In this document: positions 21,520 to 34,299 of the stretch, in pieces | How positions within the stretch are numbered: position 1 is the stretch's first letter | Layout of the letters: each line of letters begins with the position of its first letter | Assembly: GCA_009602725.1 (NCBI GenBank) | Contig: WELB01000010.1 | Coordinates: forward strand, 756,965-820,964 | Direction: 5' to 3' | Source: Spirogloea muscicola | Lineage: Eukaryota > Streptophyta > Zygnematophyceae > Spirogloeales > Spirogloeaceae | DNA length: 64,000 bases | Program-made: the position numbers and the translations under genes | Notes under the pieces: generated by a model | The model's input: only the letters and a program-made list of their open reading frames with translations | Told to the model about the DNA's origin: nothing | Database searches by the model: none

Positions 21520-24500
21520 ATGGACGCGTCCGGCGCCGTGGTGTACAAAGTCGGCGGCGGCGGAGACGGCCGCCGGGTGGTGGGCGCCGCCGCTGGGCCC
21601 GCCGCACCGGCCGAGGTGCTGGTGACGGTCCAGGGCGACGGCGTGGCGTGCTGCTGCCCTCGCTCGCAGGTACGCTGGCCCCCGCCATTGCAGGCAAAGC
21701 GGCTGCTGACGTTTAGAAAGTGGCTGTGAAAGCCGGCCAGGTGCTGCCAAGGCCAGGCGCTCACCGGCTCCCGGCTCCCAGCTCGTCGACCAGCTCGGCG
21801 TCCTCTCGTTCACACTCTGACGTCGTGGCGCGGCCGCTCTTTCGTCTGCGCAGCGGCGGCTGCGCGGCTGGCCGGCCGGGCCGGGCGTGAGCTTCACCAC
21901 CGGCGCGGTGTGGGACGGGCTGTCGCGGCGCCTGTACGCTGCCGTGGAGCGCGCCTCCAGCAGTGGCGCCGCCGCCGCCGCCGAGCTCGTCTCCTGGCAA
22001 GACGAGCCCGCCGCCGCCGCCGCCGACGGCGCTGCTCTTGGGCCCGTGCCGCCTCTAGCGGGCGTCTCCTCCTTGCGCCGGGCGCCGCTGGCCTCGCCTG
22101 CGATCCTCCTCGTCCCGCTCTCCCGCCTCCTGCCCGAGCCTGCTCCGGCGGTGGCGACCGCTGTGCAGGACGAAGGCCACGTTGGGGTCGACGGCGGCGG
22201 CGTGTTGGCGTTGCTCAAGTCCGGGCAGCTCGTGCTCTACGGGCCCAAGCTCGGCGACTGCCTCGCAAGCCTGCCTGCGCCAGCGGAGCGAGACGTGCTG
22301 CTCGTCGATGTCCCGCCCGTGCCGAGGGGCACAGTGACACTGGTGACGGCCGGCCGACGCGGCAAGGATTGGCGGCTGTCGGCAGTCCGAGTTGGCCAAG
22401 TCCCAAAAGAGGACGCAGACCGCGGCGACGAGGGTGCCCTTCTCGAGGTGGTGCTCAGTGCTGAGCTCGTGGCCCCTGGGCCGAGCTGCCGAGTGGTGGC
22501 TGCGGCCTGCGGCCAGGATGGCGACGCTGCTGTAAGCCCCCTCCGGCACCTTTGTCACAGTAGGCCACCATCTCAAGAATGGTCGCCAATCTGTGTGGTC
22601 CACCAGCCTTGCCACGCATCTGTGAGTGCACGCAGAGGGCATCCTTGAGAGCAGGCTTCTCAGCCCTGCCGATTGATGCGCAGATCCTCTGGTCCGATAG
22701 TACTTGGGAGTTGCATCGGCGCCTCCTCGCCACAGGACCCGGCGCCCTGCCTGGCGAGAGGCAGCGGCAGGTACTGCAGCGGAAGCTACAGCACTTGGAT
22801 CTTGCAAGCCAAGTGGAGATTGCTGGTCATTCTGCTACTCCGTCTTTGTCGAGGAAGAGGCGTGAAAATGGTGCTGCAACGCCGCACAACGGAGGGACAG
22901 CTACTGCACCACAGCCACCTCTCATGCGGCCCGCCACGATGCAGTTCCTCCCAGGCAGCCGGTACTTGGTGGTTGTGGGCCGCTGGAGGGAGCTGACGGA
23001 AGGTGGCCGTAGTCATCTGGCGCTGGCCTTGCTTGACGCCCTCTATGGCTGCGTGCATGATATCCACGACCTTAGACTTGGCGAGGATGCCAATGACATT
23101 CTGTCGCCTGGCGACAGACTGTTTTCCATGGAGTGGGCAGTCAGCAATGTGTTGCTTGTCAGCACTATCTTCAGTGTGGTGGCCATTACAGTTGCTACCG
23201 AGCCACTCTCACTTGCCAGCGTGGTTGGCGCCCTCTCTGGATCTGGCGTGGACTGCGCAGGGTGGCCATGCGTGGCTGGCCGAGCTGCGAGGGCAAGCAT
23301 GCAGGTCTTGGGCACAGAGCAGCTGGCTGCGCTAGCGAGACCTCCGCTGGTGTCTGTGGCATCGCCCCGTTTGGAGCACCAAGGAGGGGAGGACAAGGAG
23401 GGAGGCGGCAGAGGGAAGGAGCATGAGGCTGGAGTGGAGGAGCTCGACCTTGTCAATGGGAGCGGGTTTGTGCGCCGACGGAAGGGCCTGGCGTGGGATG
23501 CGGAGCACCTGGAGGGCGCGGAAGCAGCGGAGCGGGGGCTCATCGCCAAGCTGTTGGAGAGCGGACCTGGGGCTGTAGGCATGGATGATTTCTACAGCAT
23601 CTTTGAGCGTTACTTTCAAGTCTGCGGGCTGGACTGCAATGATGGCGTGGCCGGCAGACAGCCCAGGGATGGGCATGGGGCCAATGAAGCTGATGCAGAG
23701 GAGGGTGTTGCCACCAAAGTTGGTGACACACTTGAGGTAGATGGGCTGCGGCCCAATGCTGATAAAGGCTCTGGTACCAATGGAAGCAGTGCAGTCAAGA
23801 AGGAAAGTCACCAGCAAAAGAGGTGGCGGAGAGTTGCAGCGTCCCTCTCACCGGCGCTGGTGTCGGCAGTGGTGCGGTGGTGCTTCACTTCAGCGCACTG
23901 GGCCCCACTCCGGTGCCTGTTGGAAGTTGGCGCTGTAACTGCCGCCGTGCACCCAGGCCTAATTGCTGCGCTGGTGGAGCAGCGCCATGTGCTGCTGTTG
24001 GAGCGCTGCTTTGCGGCCGTGCCGGACCTGCCGCCCTCTGACCTCGCCCTTTTCCTCAAATTTGTGCTGGTCAATGAGGAGGACAAGGCAGCCGAGCATC
24101 TAGTGCCTCTGATCCGCAGTCGGCAGCGGCTGGCGGCGGCTGTGGTTGCCAAGGCTGCGGCGCACATGCGGGCAGGGGGTGGTGGCGTATACGTGGCTGG
24201 CGACCGCCTGCCGCGCATTGCTCGAGAGGCTATCATGGCCGTGGCAGCGGTGGAGGGGTTCTCGCCGCAGGAGCTCTGTTTACACGCTGTGGTGGCGGCT
24301 CCGCACGTCGACGAGGCTGTGCTGTCGGCGGCTGTCACCAAGCTGGACGCTGGCCAGCTTTCTGCAGTGGTCGCCTACCTCTGCAAGTGGGTGGAGCTCT
24401 TTGGTGGCCCGCTGCAAAGTTCTGCACTGCGGGGCCCCACAACGGCACAACCAGGCTTTCCCGTCCCGTCGCTAAGTCAGGTAAGGTATTGCCCAAAGGC

Positions 24501-24860
24501 CAGGCACTGAGGTCACGAAGCTTTGTCATGTTGCCCGCCTGACCGGCATTTAAGTGTTGCCGGTGCTCAGTCGCGCTCACTTGCATTTGAGCACTGCACT
24601 TGTCGCAGGTCCTCGCATGGGCTAGCACCATCTTAGATGCGCACTTTGCACAGCTGGTGCTTGCGCGGGCCAGCCTGCCACACCTCCTGCGACTCCAGCA
24701 GCTAGTGGCATGCCAGGTGGCTCTCACTAGTCGCTTAGCACCACTGGCTGGGGCCGTTGCCCACATGCGGGACCAGCAATGTCAACAAGGAAACAGCCGC
24801 AATGCAGTTAACAGGAGCTTTCAGGACGGTTACACTGTGGAGCTTCTTGCCCTACATTAG
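21520..24860 (+). CDS. NOL11: NOL11-like nucleolar protein (t-UTP / SSU processome)
   Basis: NOL11 works in the t-UTP subcomplex of the small-subunit processome, in pre-rRNA transcription and early 18S processing. Four exons, all in phase 0, are 21520-21669, 21854-22531, 22636-24480 and 24609-24860 (974 residues; human NOL11 is about 719). The N-terminal part is WD-repeat-like with Ala- and Gly-rich inserts. The C-terminal part shows family blocks: LLLERCFAAVPDLP, LFLKFVLVNEE, QVLAWASTILDAHFAQLVL (compare human IMDWICLLLDANF) and the end YTVELLAL (human YSIEVLEL). The extra length comes mainly from a charged insert around residues 520-560 and from low-complexity N-terminal segments. The ATG at 21520 is the first in frame after a GC-rich leader. 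Upstream lies a telo-box cluster. Confidence 0.85.
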
Positions 24861-26400
24861 GGAGTGGCTGCTGCACACTGTGCAGACATGTAGCATCAAG
24901 CAGAGCATGCCGCTGCAGTCTTTCAGAATGTGCATGGACCTGCATAAATGGCTGTGTCAGGTTCTGTGTGGACCTGCTTGGATGACTCGTGTGACTGAGC
25001 ATATTCTTTGCAGCAGCAAAGCAGTTAGGAGACAGAATAAAACTGCCCCAAGTTGCCGAGCAGCAAACGCCACGACTCATGTTTGCAGGATGTGCATGCT
25101 GCGAGGATTACGGACGTGTATGCTCACCGCAGGCCACGTCGGGTTTCTTGCTTTAAGTCAAGGACGTGTAATACTCACCGCAGGGCCACGTTGGGTGTCT
25201 TCCTTTAAGTCGAGTTCTACTGCAGCAGAGATGAGCCCACAGTCTTGGAGCTTCCCTGTGGCACTTGAGGACATAGGGATCCTCCTCCAGGCAAAGTGAG
25301 TAGCGTGAGCCTCAAGGAATCGTAAGAATGAGCGAGCTGAAGCTTATGAGCCCAGAGCTAAGGAGAGGGCCCCAACAACACCTTGCTACAACCGAGGTCT
25401 CATATTCATGCAAGCCTACGGAAATGATATGCACAGCAGCACTGAATGAGTACAATGCTGGGGGTGAGACTGTTGCTTCATAAGATGGGGCGCACATCAC
25501 AGCTTCATAGGCTATGCTCGACATCTACGGCCTCATGAGTAGATCCCCTCCAGCGGGTGCGGTCAGCACCTGTGCAACATACTGCAGTGCACGTCGTGCA
25601 CAGTCCGTGCTCTGCAAAAATGAGCTGCGTCTGGCACACCACCGACTCATCTCGCTGGACAGATGAACGGCCTTATGGTCACAAGGCCCGCCTGCCTCCG
25701 TCCTCCATGAGGCACCACCGACTTGGATGAGCGTGCGGATTTTGTCCATGGGGCCGCAATTGGCGTCGAAAGGCAACAGAGAAGGGTGCAAACAAAGAGG
25801 AAATAAGTAGGGCACAAAGCAGCTGACATTTGGAGAAGCTTGCAGCGCGAAGATGCCTATACAATCACAAACACTAGGTACTGCACAGTCTTGCGATGGA
25901 GGAGGGAGTTGGGGGCAGCTCGACGAGTCGCTGGCCCACCTGGGCGGCACGATGTGGCCTTCGTTGCTTGCTATATGATGCAGCTTTGGAGGAGTCTGCA
26001 GTGCTCCCAGGTACTCGCGATACACGACCCGTGCTGGGCGCGCACTAGGTCAGGCGAATGGCTTGTGTGTTGGTGCTCTGGCTCCTCAGCTTAGCTTGTC
26101 GGAAGTGTATGTGCTCACTCGTGGGTACTATGGACCCCTTTAGCCAGCTGGATTTGCCCCGTTACTAAAGCTTTGTGAGGCTCGATTTGGCCTCGAAGTG
26201 GGAATTACTAAGCTCCCATTGCTGTAGTCTCTTGCAGTCTCTTGCAGAGCTGTGAGGTTTTTGCGCCTTTTGGCCCTCTGACCCTTTTTCCATTCTTTCT
26301 GGGCCGGCCAGTCACAGCCCCCGCCCCCTTTGGATGAGCTCACTTCTTGCCTCCCTATCATTCCATGCGCACAGCTTGCCTTGCTTTGGACCGCCAGTGG
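24861..26400. other. Intergenic, mostly unassigned
   Basis: No gene was recognised. A 50-bp imperfect tandem duplication starts at 25112. A LINE tail of subfamily C (SEVYVLTRGY-like, about 26090-26130) is followed by its 3' UTR. The open frame at 24757-25299 overlaps the NOL11 end in another frame and has no recognisable content. A degenerate gggccggccag/cattcttt module sits near 26290-26340. Confidence 0.5.
25112..25211. repeat. Two-copy 50-bp tandem duplication
   Basis: The unit starting ggacgtgtatgctcaccgca at 25112 is repeated with a few changes from 25162. It lies 250 bp beyond the NOL11 stop. Confidence 0.7.
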
Positions 26401-26766
26401 GGGGTGCAAACCTTCGGGCGCCTGCAACCGGCCCGCCCGCCTGTGGCCGGGGGCTGGCTCTGTTGCGGCGGCCTGGTTTAGGTGCGGGGCGGGGGCGGCA
26501 TGACGAGCCGAGACCCTTGCACAGCCACCGAACTGTCCCTCGCTCCGGGCGAGCAGGAGCGCCCGAAACGCTCGTTACAAGCGCCGTCTCTTTGGCTGGG
26601 CCCCGGCGAAGGAGCGGCCAGTCCCAAGCGCCGCCAACCCCGGTGTTGGTCGAGCCGGCGGGAGCGGCCGGGCGCGCGAGCCTTCGCCGCCGGTTGTTGA
26701 GTCCCCGGCCAGCCGGCGGCCCCCCCCGCGCGGCGCCGTGAGCGGCGGNGCAAGCGCGGCGGCGGC

Positions 26767-29700
26767 GTGCGGCTCCTGTACGTCGGCGACGTCCTGCACG
26801 GCGGCGCCGGCGGGCTTGTCGAGGCGACCACGCCGACGACTCTCGGCGCCCGCCGCCAGCGCGCCGCTGCGTGCCGCTCCGGGCTGGCGGCAGTGCTGGT
26901 GCTGGCCGCCGCCTTGTATATCGCCGTCGAGACGCTCCTCCGCCCGGGCTTGACTGCCGCGGTCGCCGACCGCCAGCTCGCGGCGGCGGCGGCGGCGCTG
27001 GTCGGTGGCGGCCACCTCCCGGCTAACAGCGCCCCTGGCTCCGCCGCGGCCCTGCCGGAGGCATCACCGAGCCGGGGGGACAGGCGAGGCAGGCGGCCGC
27101 CCTGGTCGCCCTGGGGCGACGACGCCGACGACGTCGACGACGAGGGAATCGAGACCGGCGGCGGCGGCGGCGGCGGCGGCAGCGGAGCGGGAGGCCAGGC
27201 AGCCCAGCCAGTGGAGAGTGAGGTAGAGGAGGCAGCGTGGGCGCTGCACGACCCCGTGGAGCGCGACCTGCCGCCGCTGGGGCGGCCCTACGTGCCCGGC
27301 CAGTGCGACCTGGCCGCCGGGCGCTGGGTGCACGACGGCGACCGCAGGCCGCTGTACAGCGGCACGTGCCTGCACCTGCGCAACGCCTGGAACTGCCGCA
27401 AGAACTCCAAGCCCGGTTTCGTGGACGAGTACGCCTGGCGCTGGCAGGTCAGCGGCCGCTCTGCCCACACCACGTACGGCCGCCGAGGCCTCCCATCAGC
27501 AGCTTCTGAGTCACACATGCTGTCCTGATTCGCCATTAGCTTGTGAAAACCAGCGTACTCACGCTCATTCAGCAGGCCAGTGACTGGGTGCTTCGCACAG
27601 GGCTAAGGGGTCCCTTCTTATAATTACTGCTTTTGGTCAGCTGGGATTGCAATTGCTGGCGGCCCCCTCATTGGCTGCTGATGCTGCCTGCAGCCGGATG
27701 CCTGCGACTTGGACCGCATCAACCCGGAGAAGTTCCTGACGAGCTTCCGGGACCGCAACCTTGGATTCGTTGGTGACTCCCTGAACGAGAACATGGTGGT
27801 GTCGCTCATGTGCACGTTGCGGACGGCCGATAAGCTGGCACACAAGTGGGGCAAGAAGGGCGCCTGGAGAGGCGCCTACTTCCCAACTTACAATGTGACA
27901 GTAGCGTATCACAGGGCCGTGCTCCTCGCCCAGTACCAAGAGTGCGTCTCCTTACTGACTCCAACGTAGTGGCCTACTATGGCGCCTTCTGATAGCATGC
28001 TCGCTGGAATGCTGTAGTGGCATCTGCCGACCACTTTCTTGCTGTCTTCACAATGGTGCCCTGAGGTCCGCAATGGAGAGAAATCAGCAGCAGTACCACA
28101 GCACTTTTAGTGACCTGGAGCCAGTGGCATTTGATTGTTGCAGTACTGAGAGCTCCGCTGACACATTGACTAACTTTTGCGTGCTACTCTTCTCCCGCCT
28201 GGCTCAGCTGGAGGGCGCAAGATGCGCAAGGACCTCTGGAGCAGCTGGGCTACCTGCAAGGCGTCCGTGTGGATGTGGACCAACCTGCGGCTGACTGGGC
28301 CCTCATCACCACCTTTTACCACGTCTTTGTTTTCAACTCTGGCCATTGGTATGATGCTTGACCAAGGTTCTTGTCAGCCTGTCAGGGGGCTTGTGGGTCT
28401 TTAGCACATTGCACAATTCCTAGTCCTTGTCTATATGAGTGTGTTGGTTCCATTAAGGGGTGGTGCCTGGCGTAGAGAGCCAGTAGAGAAATTTGTTGCA
28501 ACACAGACTTGTATCACCTTTCCAGATGCGCAAGTACTGACTTCTCGTAAGCTGGCGCCAGGGGTAGTCTACTGTAGTCGCAATTGTTGAATTACAGAGC
28601 AGTTGACTTTGTCAGTCTAAAAGCTATGGCGTTGACCTCTGTCCTTTGTGTCCCATATCGACGTCATGATGCAGCAGTAACAGTGAGCAGCTGCAGATAC
28701 GTGCTGAAGTTGGGCTGAAATCGACAGAAAAGATAGGAGGAATCTAGGTCTCAGATGACAGCGTTGGCAGCGTTTTGCAGGTTCAGTGCAGACAAGTTTG
28801 ACAAGCAGGACATGCCACTGCTGTTCTTTGATGGTGGGGAGCCCGTAATGCCTCCATTGGACATTATCCGCGGCTTTGCTTTGGTCATGAAGAGGTCATT
28901 ATTGTTCTTCCAAGTGCTTACAATGTGATGCGAACCTGGTCGGGTGACAGTGATGCCTTTCAGAACGTGCGGACATGCTACTACATCGAATTTGCTGAGT
29001 GTGCTACATGCAGCCACTCCAGGTTGTGAAGCATACATTTAAGCCCAGTAGCGTTAGGTGGTAGATTTGTCGTAGACCACAACTGCTCAAGGAAGTGCAA
29101 TGGGTTGGCTCGTCTTAATGAAGTGGCACGCCTCTGCCCTCCCCAACTCTACTTCAATGTCAGCAGAATGGTTGCCCACATTGAGAAGACGGTGCCCAGC
29201 GATCGGATTAAGCTATGGAGGCTACAGTCACCACGCCATTTTGAGGGGGGCGAGTGGAATACCAACGGAACCTGCACGGACCTCCCGCTCCTCAGCAAAC
29301 GCCAGGTTGGAACCAGTCCTCAACTCTGGATGCTAGATCTAGGTCGTGTGTGAATCGTGTGCCAGCATCGAGCATCCCTCTGAATCTCATGCAGCTTAGA
29401 GACAGCCGCTAAATCTCAGAGGCTCCAAGCTCAATGCGGGCTGCTTTGAATGCCCTTAGCGGGCTCGGGGATGAAGCACGTCCTTGAGTGGTGAACTACG
29501 AATAATGTTGGCGCTCCGCCCCAGCAGATGGGCAGCTGTAAATGTGAGTGGTCAGGGCCTCACTGTCTATGACATCAATGATGCCGAGACAGGGAGGTCT
29601 GTCCCTCTCCTCTGCAGGTGGAGGAGTGGTTCAGGCCAGAGAACGGCGGCGTCAACCGCGACGCACGGGAGCTCAACACAATCATCACCTCCGCCCTGCA

Positions 29701-29959
29701 AGACACCAGCATCCGCCAGCTGGACGTTACGGGGCTGAGCGAGTTCCGGGCAGATGCCCATCCGGCCCGGTGGATGTATGGCAAGGCCCCAGGCAAGCAG
29801 GACTGCCAGCATTGGTGTCTGCCTGGCGTGCCGGACACATGGAACGACATCCTCGTGGCCCAGCTCCTTCGGCAAAGCGGCCAACACCTGGCGGCCGAGG
29901 CGGCCCATCACCAGCCGACCAATGGGTCTGCTGCGCTGCCCACCCAGGAGGATGAGTAG
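26767..29959 (+). CDS. PMR5/TBL-family polysaccharide O-acetyltransferase
   Basis: TBL proteins are Golgi type II membrane enzymes that transfer acetyl groups onto wall polysaccharides. Exons with agreeing phases are <26767-27447, 27694-27941, 28208-28348, 28781-28894, 29167-29305 and 29618-29959 (stop TAG), about 554 residues. A hydrophobic segment at about residues 38-56 (AAVLVLAAALYIAVETLL) would be the membrane anchor. The TBL entry domain reads CDLAAGRWVHDGDRRPLY and ends in YAWRWQ. The GDS motif (GDSLNENM) is at about residue 254, FVFNSGHWWF follows, then RHFEGGEWNTNGTC, and the DxxH motif DCQHWCLPGVPDTWN at about 503-517. The catalytic Ser, Asp and His are therefore present. There is no in-frame ATG between the stop at 26700 and the first domain, and the unresolved base at 26749 suggests missing sequence at the start. 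The acceptor substrate cannot be told. Confidence 0.9.
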
Positions 29960-31421
29960 CAGTCTGCTCCCCAGTCGCCAGCAAAGGCCTCCACCACTTG
30001 GCACTGGCTGCAGCCCCTCCGAGGACTCATGGCGCCGTCACATCTCACTTCCGGGCCTGTGCCAAGGGTGGTTGGGGGCTGGCTGCCGTGGAGCTTGAGG
30101 GGTGCCCCGCAGTGCCGCGGCTGAACAATCCGGACCTCGTCATCGACGGTCGGGGACAGAAGGCGAGCGGTCCGGTGCGCGCGCGGGAAGAGGGGGAATT
30201 TGAGAGGATATGGTTGACCGCGCATGCGTCTGATCGTGGGGCATGAGGGAATGGCCCGCCGGCCCGAGTAGAGGGATGTGGTTGGGCGGCTTGTTGTGGG
30301 ATAGAGATGATAAAAGGGGCGGCGGGGGGGCCGGGGGGGTTTTGGGGCATGCAGAGCGGCGGGACGGGGAGGGGAGGCGGGCCCGGCGGGCCGGGCGGGA
30401 GGCACGAGCGGGAGATGGCTGGCTGGCGGATGGTGGGGCGAGACGGCACGAGATGGTGGCCAACCGGGGGCCCACGTTCGGCCGGCACGTGGGAGTGCGC
30501 GCCAACGTGGGCCCCCCGGGGGGGCGGGCGCGGCGTCCCAGACCGCCGCCTGCCGCTGCTGCGGCGTGTGCGTGGAGAAGCGGGGACATCGGCGGCGGGA
30601 AGGGGAGGAGGCGGCCGCCGGGACGCTGGGACCCCGACGGGACGCGACGAGACGGGGCGAGACGGCGGGAGGGCTTGGGTAGTGGTGGTGGTGATGATGG
30701 GCGGCGGCGATACGGCGCGGGAGTGGGGGATGGGGGTCGGCGGGCTCGGGGCCGCCACGGCTGGCGGCCGCTCCCGCCACCACCCTCCGCATTTACGGGC
30801 CCGACGGCCGGACGTGGGCCCGCGGCCGCCCCGCCCGCGGCGCGCCGTGGNNNNNNNNNNNNNNNNNNNNNNNNNNNNNNNNNNNNNNNNNNNNNNNNNN
30901 NNNNNNNNNNNNNNNNNNNNNNNNNNNNNNNNNNNNNNNNNNNNNNNNNNNNNNNNNNNNNNNNNNNNNNNNNNNNNNNNNNNNNNNNNNNNNNNNNNNN
31001 NNNNNNNNNNNNNNNNNNNNNNNNNNNNNNNNNNNNNNNNNNNNNNNNNNNNNNNNNNNNNNNNNNNNNNNNNNNNNNNNNNNNNNNNNNNNNNNNNNNN
31101 NNNNNNNNNNNNNNNNNNNNNNNNNNNNNNNNNNNNNNNNNNNNNNNNNNNNNNNNNNNNNNNNNNNNNNNNNNNNNNNNNNNNNNNNNNNNNNNNNNNN
31201 NNNNNNNNNNNNNNNNNNNNNNNNNNNNNNNNNNNNNNNNNNNNNNNNNNNNNNNNNNNNNNNNNNNNNNNNNNNNNNNNNNNNNNNNNNNNNNNNNNNN
31301 NNNNNNNNNNNNNNNNNNNNNNCCGCGCGCCCGCCCGCGCGGCCCGCCGCAATGCCGTGAGACCGCGCGGCGCGACCGCCCGGAGCAGGCGCCGCTCTCG
31401 GCAAGCCCCGGCGCTTGCGCC
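29960..31421. other. GC-rich intergenic and leader region with assembly gap
   Basis: Between the TBL stop and the bHLH start the sequence becomes extremely GC-rich from about 30240. Positions 30851-31322 are unknown (472 n). Long open frames on both strands across the gap are artefacts of high GC and n codons. The bHLH promoter and 5' UTR are presumably here. Confidence 0.6.
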
Positions 31422-34299
31422 ATGAAGCCCGATCCCGCGCACGCTGATCTGGCGGCCGCGCTCGTGGCGGCCATGGGCCAGCAGCAGCAGCAGCAGCAGC
31501 AGCTCGGCGGGGCCAGCCCCTCGCCCATGGCCTGGCTGCCGCCGCCGCCGCTGCCATTGCTGCTGCTGCAGCAGTCGCAGCCGCAGCAGCAGCAGGTCCC
31601 GCGCCCGGCATTGAGTGCCGCGGCCCTCGCGCGGCTGTCCGCCGGCCTCCCCGCGCACTTCCTGCAGTACCTCCAGCCGCAGCACCAGCAGCAGCCACAG
31701 CACCTCGGTGGGGCGCCTATGGAGGGCGTGTGCAAGCCCGGCCCCGGTGCATCGGCGGCGCTTCTCCCCGCGCTCATCACCCCCCGTGGCCAGCCGGCCC
31801 AGTCCATGGCTGCCTCCTCCACCTCGCGCAGCGGAGGGGCGGCGCCGCCGCCTCCGCCGCTCAACATGTCGCTGTCGCGCACCACCTCCGGCTCCGGCCT
31901 GGGGCCCATTGGAGGGCGGCCTCCGACGGCTCCACTGGTGGAGCCGCAGCAGCAGCAGCAGCAGCCGACGGGGCTGAGCGTGACGGACCTTATCACGCAG
32001 CTCGTGGCGGAGGAGGTGCGGACACAGCTCGTCAAGACGGGCCTGCTGGACGGCTCGATGGCGGGGTCCCTCGGCAGCCTCAACCCCCGCAATGTGGGCG
32101 AGCTCGTCCGCCAGATCCTGGGCCGCCAGCACGCGGACGTTGCTGCCAGCGCCGCCAACACAGCCGCTTGCGCGGGCTCGTGGGCAGCCCCAGGGGGTGG
32201 GGCTGCTGAACCAGGACCAGGCTCTCAGTCAACGCTGCAATGCTCCCTGTCGGCGAGCTCTCTGGGAGGAGGGAGCCCGTACGGACAAGCAGAGCAGCAG
32301 CGCCAGGCGCACGTGTCGGGAGCGGCAGGCAGGCCAGACGTGGTGCATCATGGGGCCGGTTTGCTGGGTTCGCAGGCGGCCATGAGCCAGCCCACACATC
32401 CTGGCTGGGAGGCAGGCTGTGGTAGAGGGCAGAGGCTCGTCCCGTCGCCCCAACCCAATCTACAGGCGCTGCCGACAGACGCCGCCCAGAGCTCGGGCTG
32501 CGCGAGCTCCGCCATGAGCTCAGCACAGGGCGGGAGCTCGGGTGTCACCATGCCATCAGGGCAGCTGACCTGCGCTGCCGACACTAGCAGAAGCAGTGAG
32601 GATGCGTGTGCATCTGCTTATGAAATGGCAGTGCCCACGGCCTCGCTGCTGGACGACTTCGACCTGGAGGCCGATGCAGCTGCCCAGGCCGCCGGTGGCT
32701 CTGAAGGGGGGGGTGGTAGCAGCGGTGTGCCGCCTCCTCCGGGAGCCGCCAAGAGCTCAGGCCTCAACGATGACTTCTTTGCCGAGCTCATGGAGACATT
32801 CCCAAGGGGGCATGGCCAGCACGGCGCGGGTGTCGCACTCGAGGAGCCTCCTGCCAAGTGGTCCAGTCTGCTGGACGATGAACTGGTCCAAGCAGCCGGC
32901 AACAAGTGTTCTCCCATGCAAGACGACATGGCCGCTGATGTTGTGGAACTCAGTGATCAGGAGGATGGCGATCCTGGGCGGCAGGCAGCCTGGAGACAGT
33001 ACAAGGCCTCTGCTGGCAGCAAACGGATGTCTGCGGAGCTGGTAGGTCGCCCTCTTCCGCGCCGCTGCCTCCGTCGCTTTCTTAGCACTCAGCCTGTCTG
33101 GTCGTGGCCAGCATGACCAGCAGGCTCCCTGGTATTGATTGCAAGACAGAGGCACTGATGTCGCGCCCGATGGGCAACTCGTGATGGTCCCATTCCTGCA
33201 GGAAGATCTGATCCAGGAGCTTTCAGGCAGCGGGCCGCAGCCACTCGCCACGCCGCCGCTGAAGCGGTCTAGCAGCGGCCCTGTGCTCACCAGCACATTC
33301 CGCCCCAGCATAAGCAGGGGCAGCACCCCGCCGCATGATGGGCGACTCTTACGCAGCGAGAGCGGGCTCTCGGAGTCAGCCAGCCCGAGCCATAGGGGTC
33401 CTGGAGAGCGGAAGAAGGGTGTGACAGCTGCGCCTGACTACCAAAGCTCGCGGGCCAAGGTGAACCCTACCTCCATGTCCTTGTCAGGGAAGCACTGCCC
33501 CAACAGTTATCAGTCGATCAATGACCTCATCTGCCACAAGTGTTGGACCCACAACTCATATGAGGTGCAACGATTGCCTGCCTGCTTGTCCAGAAAAGGC
33601 GCGAACGTATTAATGAACGCCTGCGCAAGCTGCAGCAGCTCGTGCCAGAAGGGACAAAGGTGAGTCAGCAATGGACAGCAATTTTGCAGCAGCTGTCCTG
33701 CGTGCAACTTTTCTGATTAATTACTAAAGTTTATGGCATGAGTCTGAAGTAGGGGCATGACGGGCAGACCCCGCAAGAGGGCCTAATGTCCCCTTTGCCT
33801 GATTGCAGATGGACACGCTGACAATGCTTGAGAAGGCCTTTGATTATGTCAAGTATCTCAAGCTTCTCATTGAGGTACACTGCCTTGCATACTGTGCTAC
33901 TTTCATTTGCCTGCTGGGTTGCACTACTATGGCAGTGGCAGTGGCAGTGGTAGGGCTTCAGGCCAGATTAGGCAGAAAGACTCATAGCCATCCTAAGAAG
34001 ACATTGCTATGTCCGCTTCAATGAATATATAAGATGCACAAAGCCTTACAGGTACTTCACTGATAATGTTGATCAAAAACTTCGTCGCACAGGTACTCAG
34101 GACAGACACGCTGTGGAGCAAAGAGGGAGGGGACGACGGCACGCCCCAGTCTATGCTACAGGACCTCGTGGCTCGAAGAGACGGCAACCCAATAGAGGCC
34201 GTGCAAGCTGAAGCAAGCTTGGCACAACTGCAGCAGCTGGCTGAAACATTCCGGATGCTGCCCCCAGTGCCATCTGTTCCAGCGCCGCAACAATCCTGA
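31422..34299 (+). CDS. RSL/RHD6-like (class VIIIc) bHLH transcription factor
   Basis: RSL factors control outgrowth of rhizoids and root hairs in land plants. Phased exons are 31422-33041, 33202-33459, 33594-33659, 33809-33874 and 34093-34299 (738 residues). The last four give an uninterrupted bHLH: APDYQSSRAK|KRRERINERLRK with the basic Glu-Arg pair, LQQLVPEGTK|MDTLTMLEKAFDYVKYLK, then LLIE|VLRTDTLW. This resembles the RSL signature (DPQS...RKRRERI...GTKVD...MLEKA..YVKFL...LA.DEFW). The introns after GTK and inside helix 2 also sit, from memory, where land-plant genes have them. The first 540 residues are low-complexity, with polyglutamine tracts around residues 19-26 and in the MGQQQ and EPQQQQ regions, and an acidic stretch near 530. 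The start at 31422 is the first ATG after the gap, so an earlier start cannot be excluded. Confidence 0.82.

Noticed and set aside
22055-22807. 250-codon minus frame opposite NOL11
   Set aside because: Shadow of the NOL11 coding strand in GC-rich sequence, with no independent similarity.
24757-25299. 180-codon plus frame overlapping the NOL11 end
   Set aside because: It overlaps the last NOL11 exon in another frame and includes a tandem duplication. No protein family is recognisable.
30045-33116. Very long open frames on both strands across the n gap (up to 957 codons)
   Set aside because: They run through 472 unknown bases and extreme GC sequence where stops are rare. Only the plus frame from 31422 is supported by the following spliced bHLH exons.
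33460-33593. Alternative small exons between the bHLH exon 2 and the basic region
   Set aside because: They require introns of 25-28 bp. A single 134-bp intron joins SSRAK to KRRERI in frame and restores the family signature.
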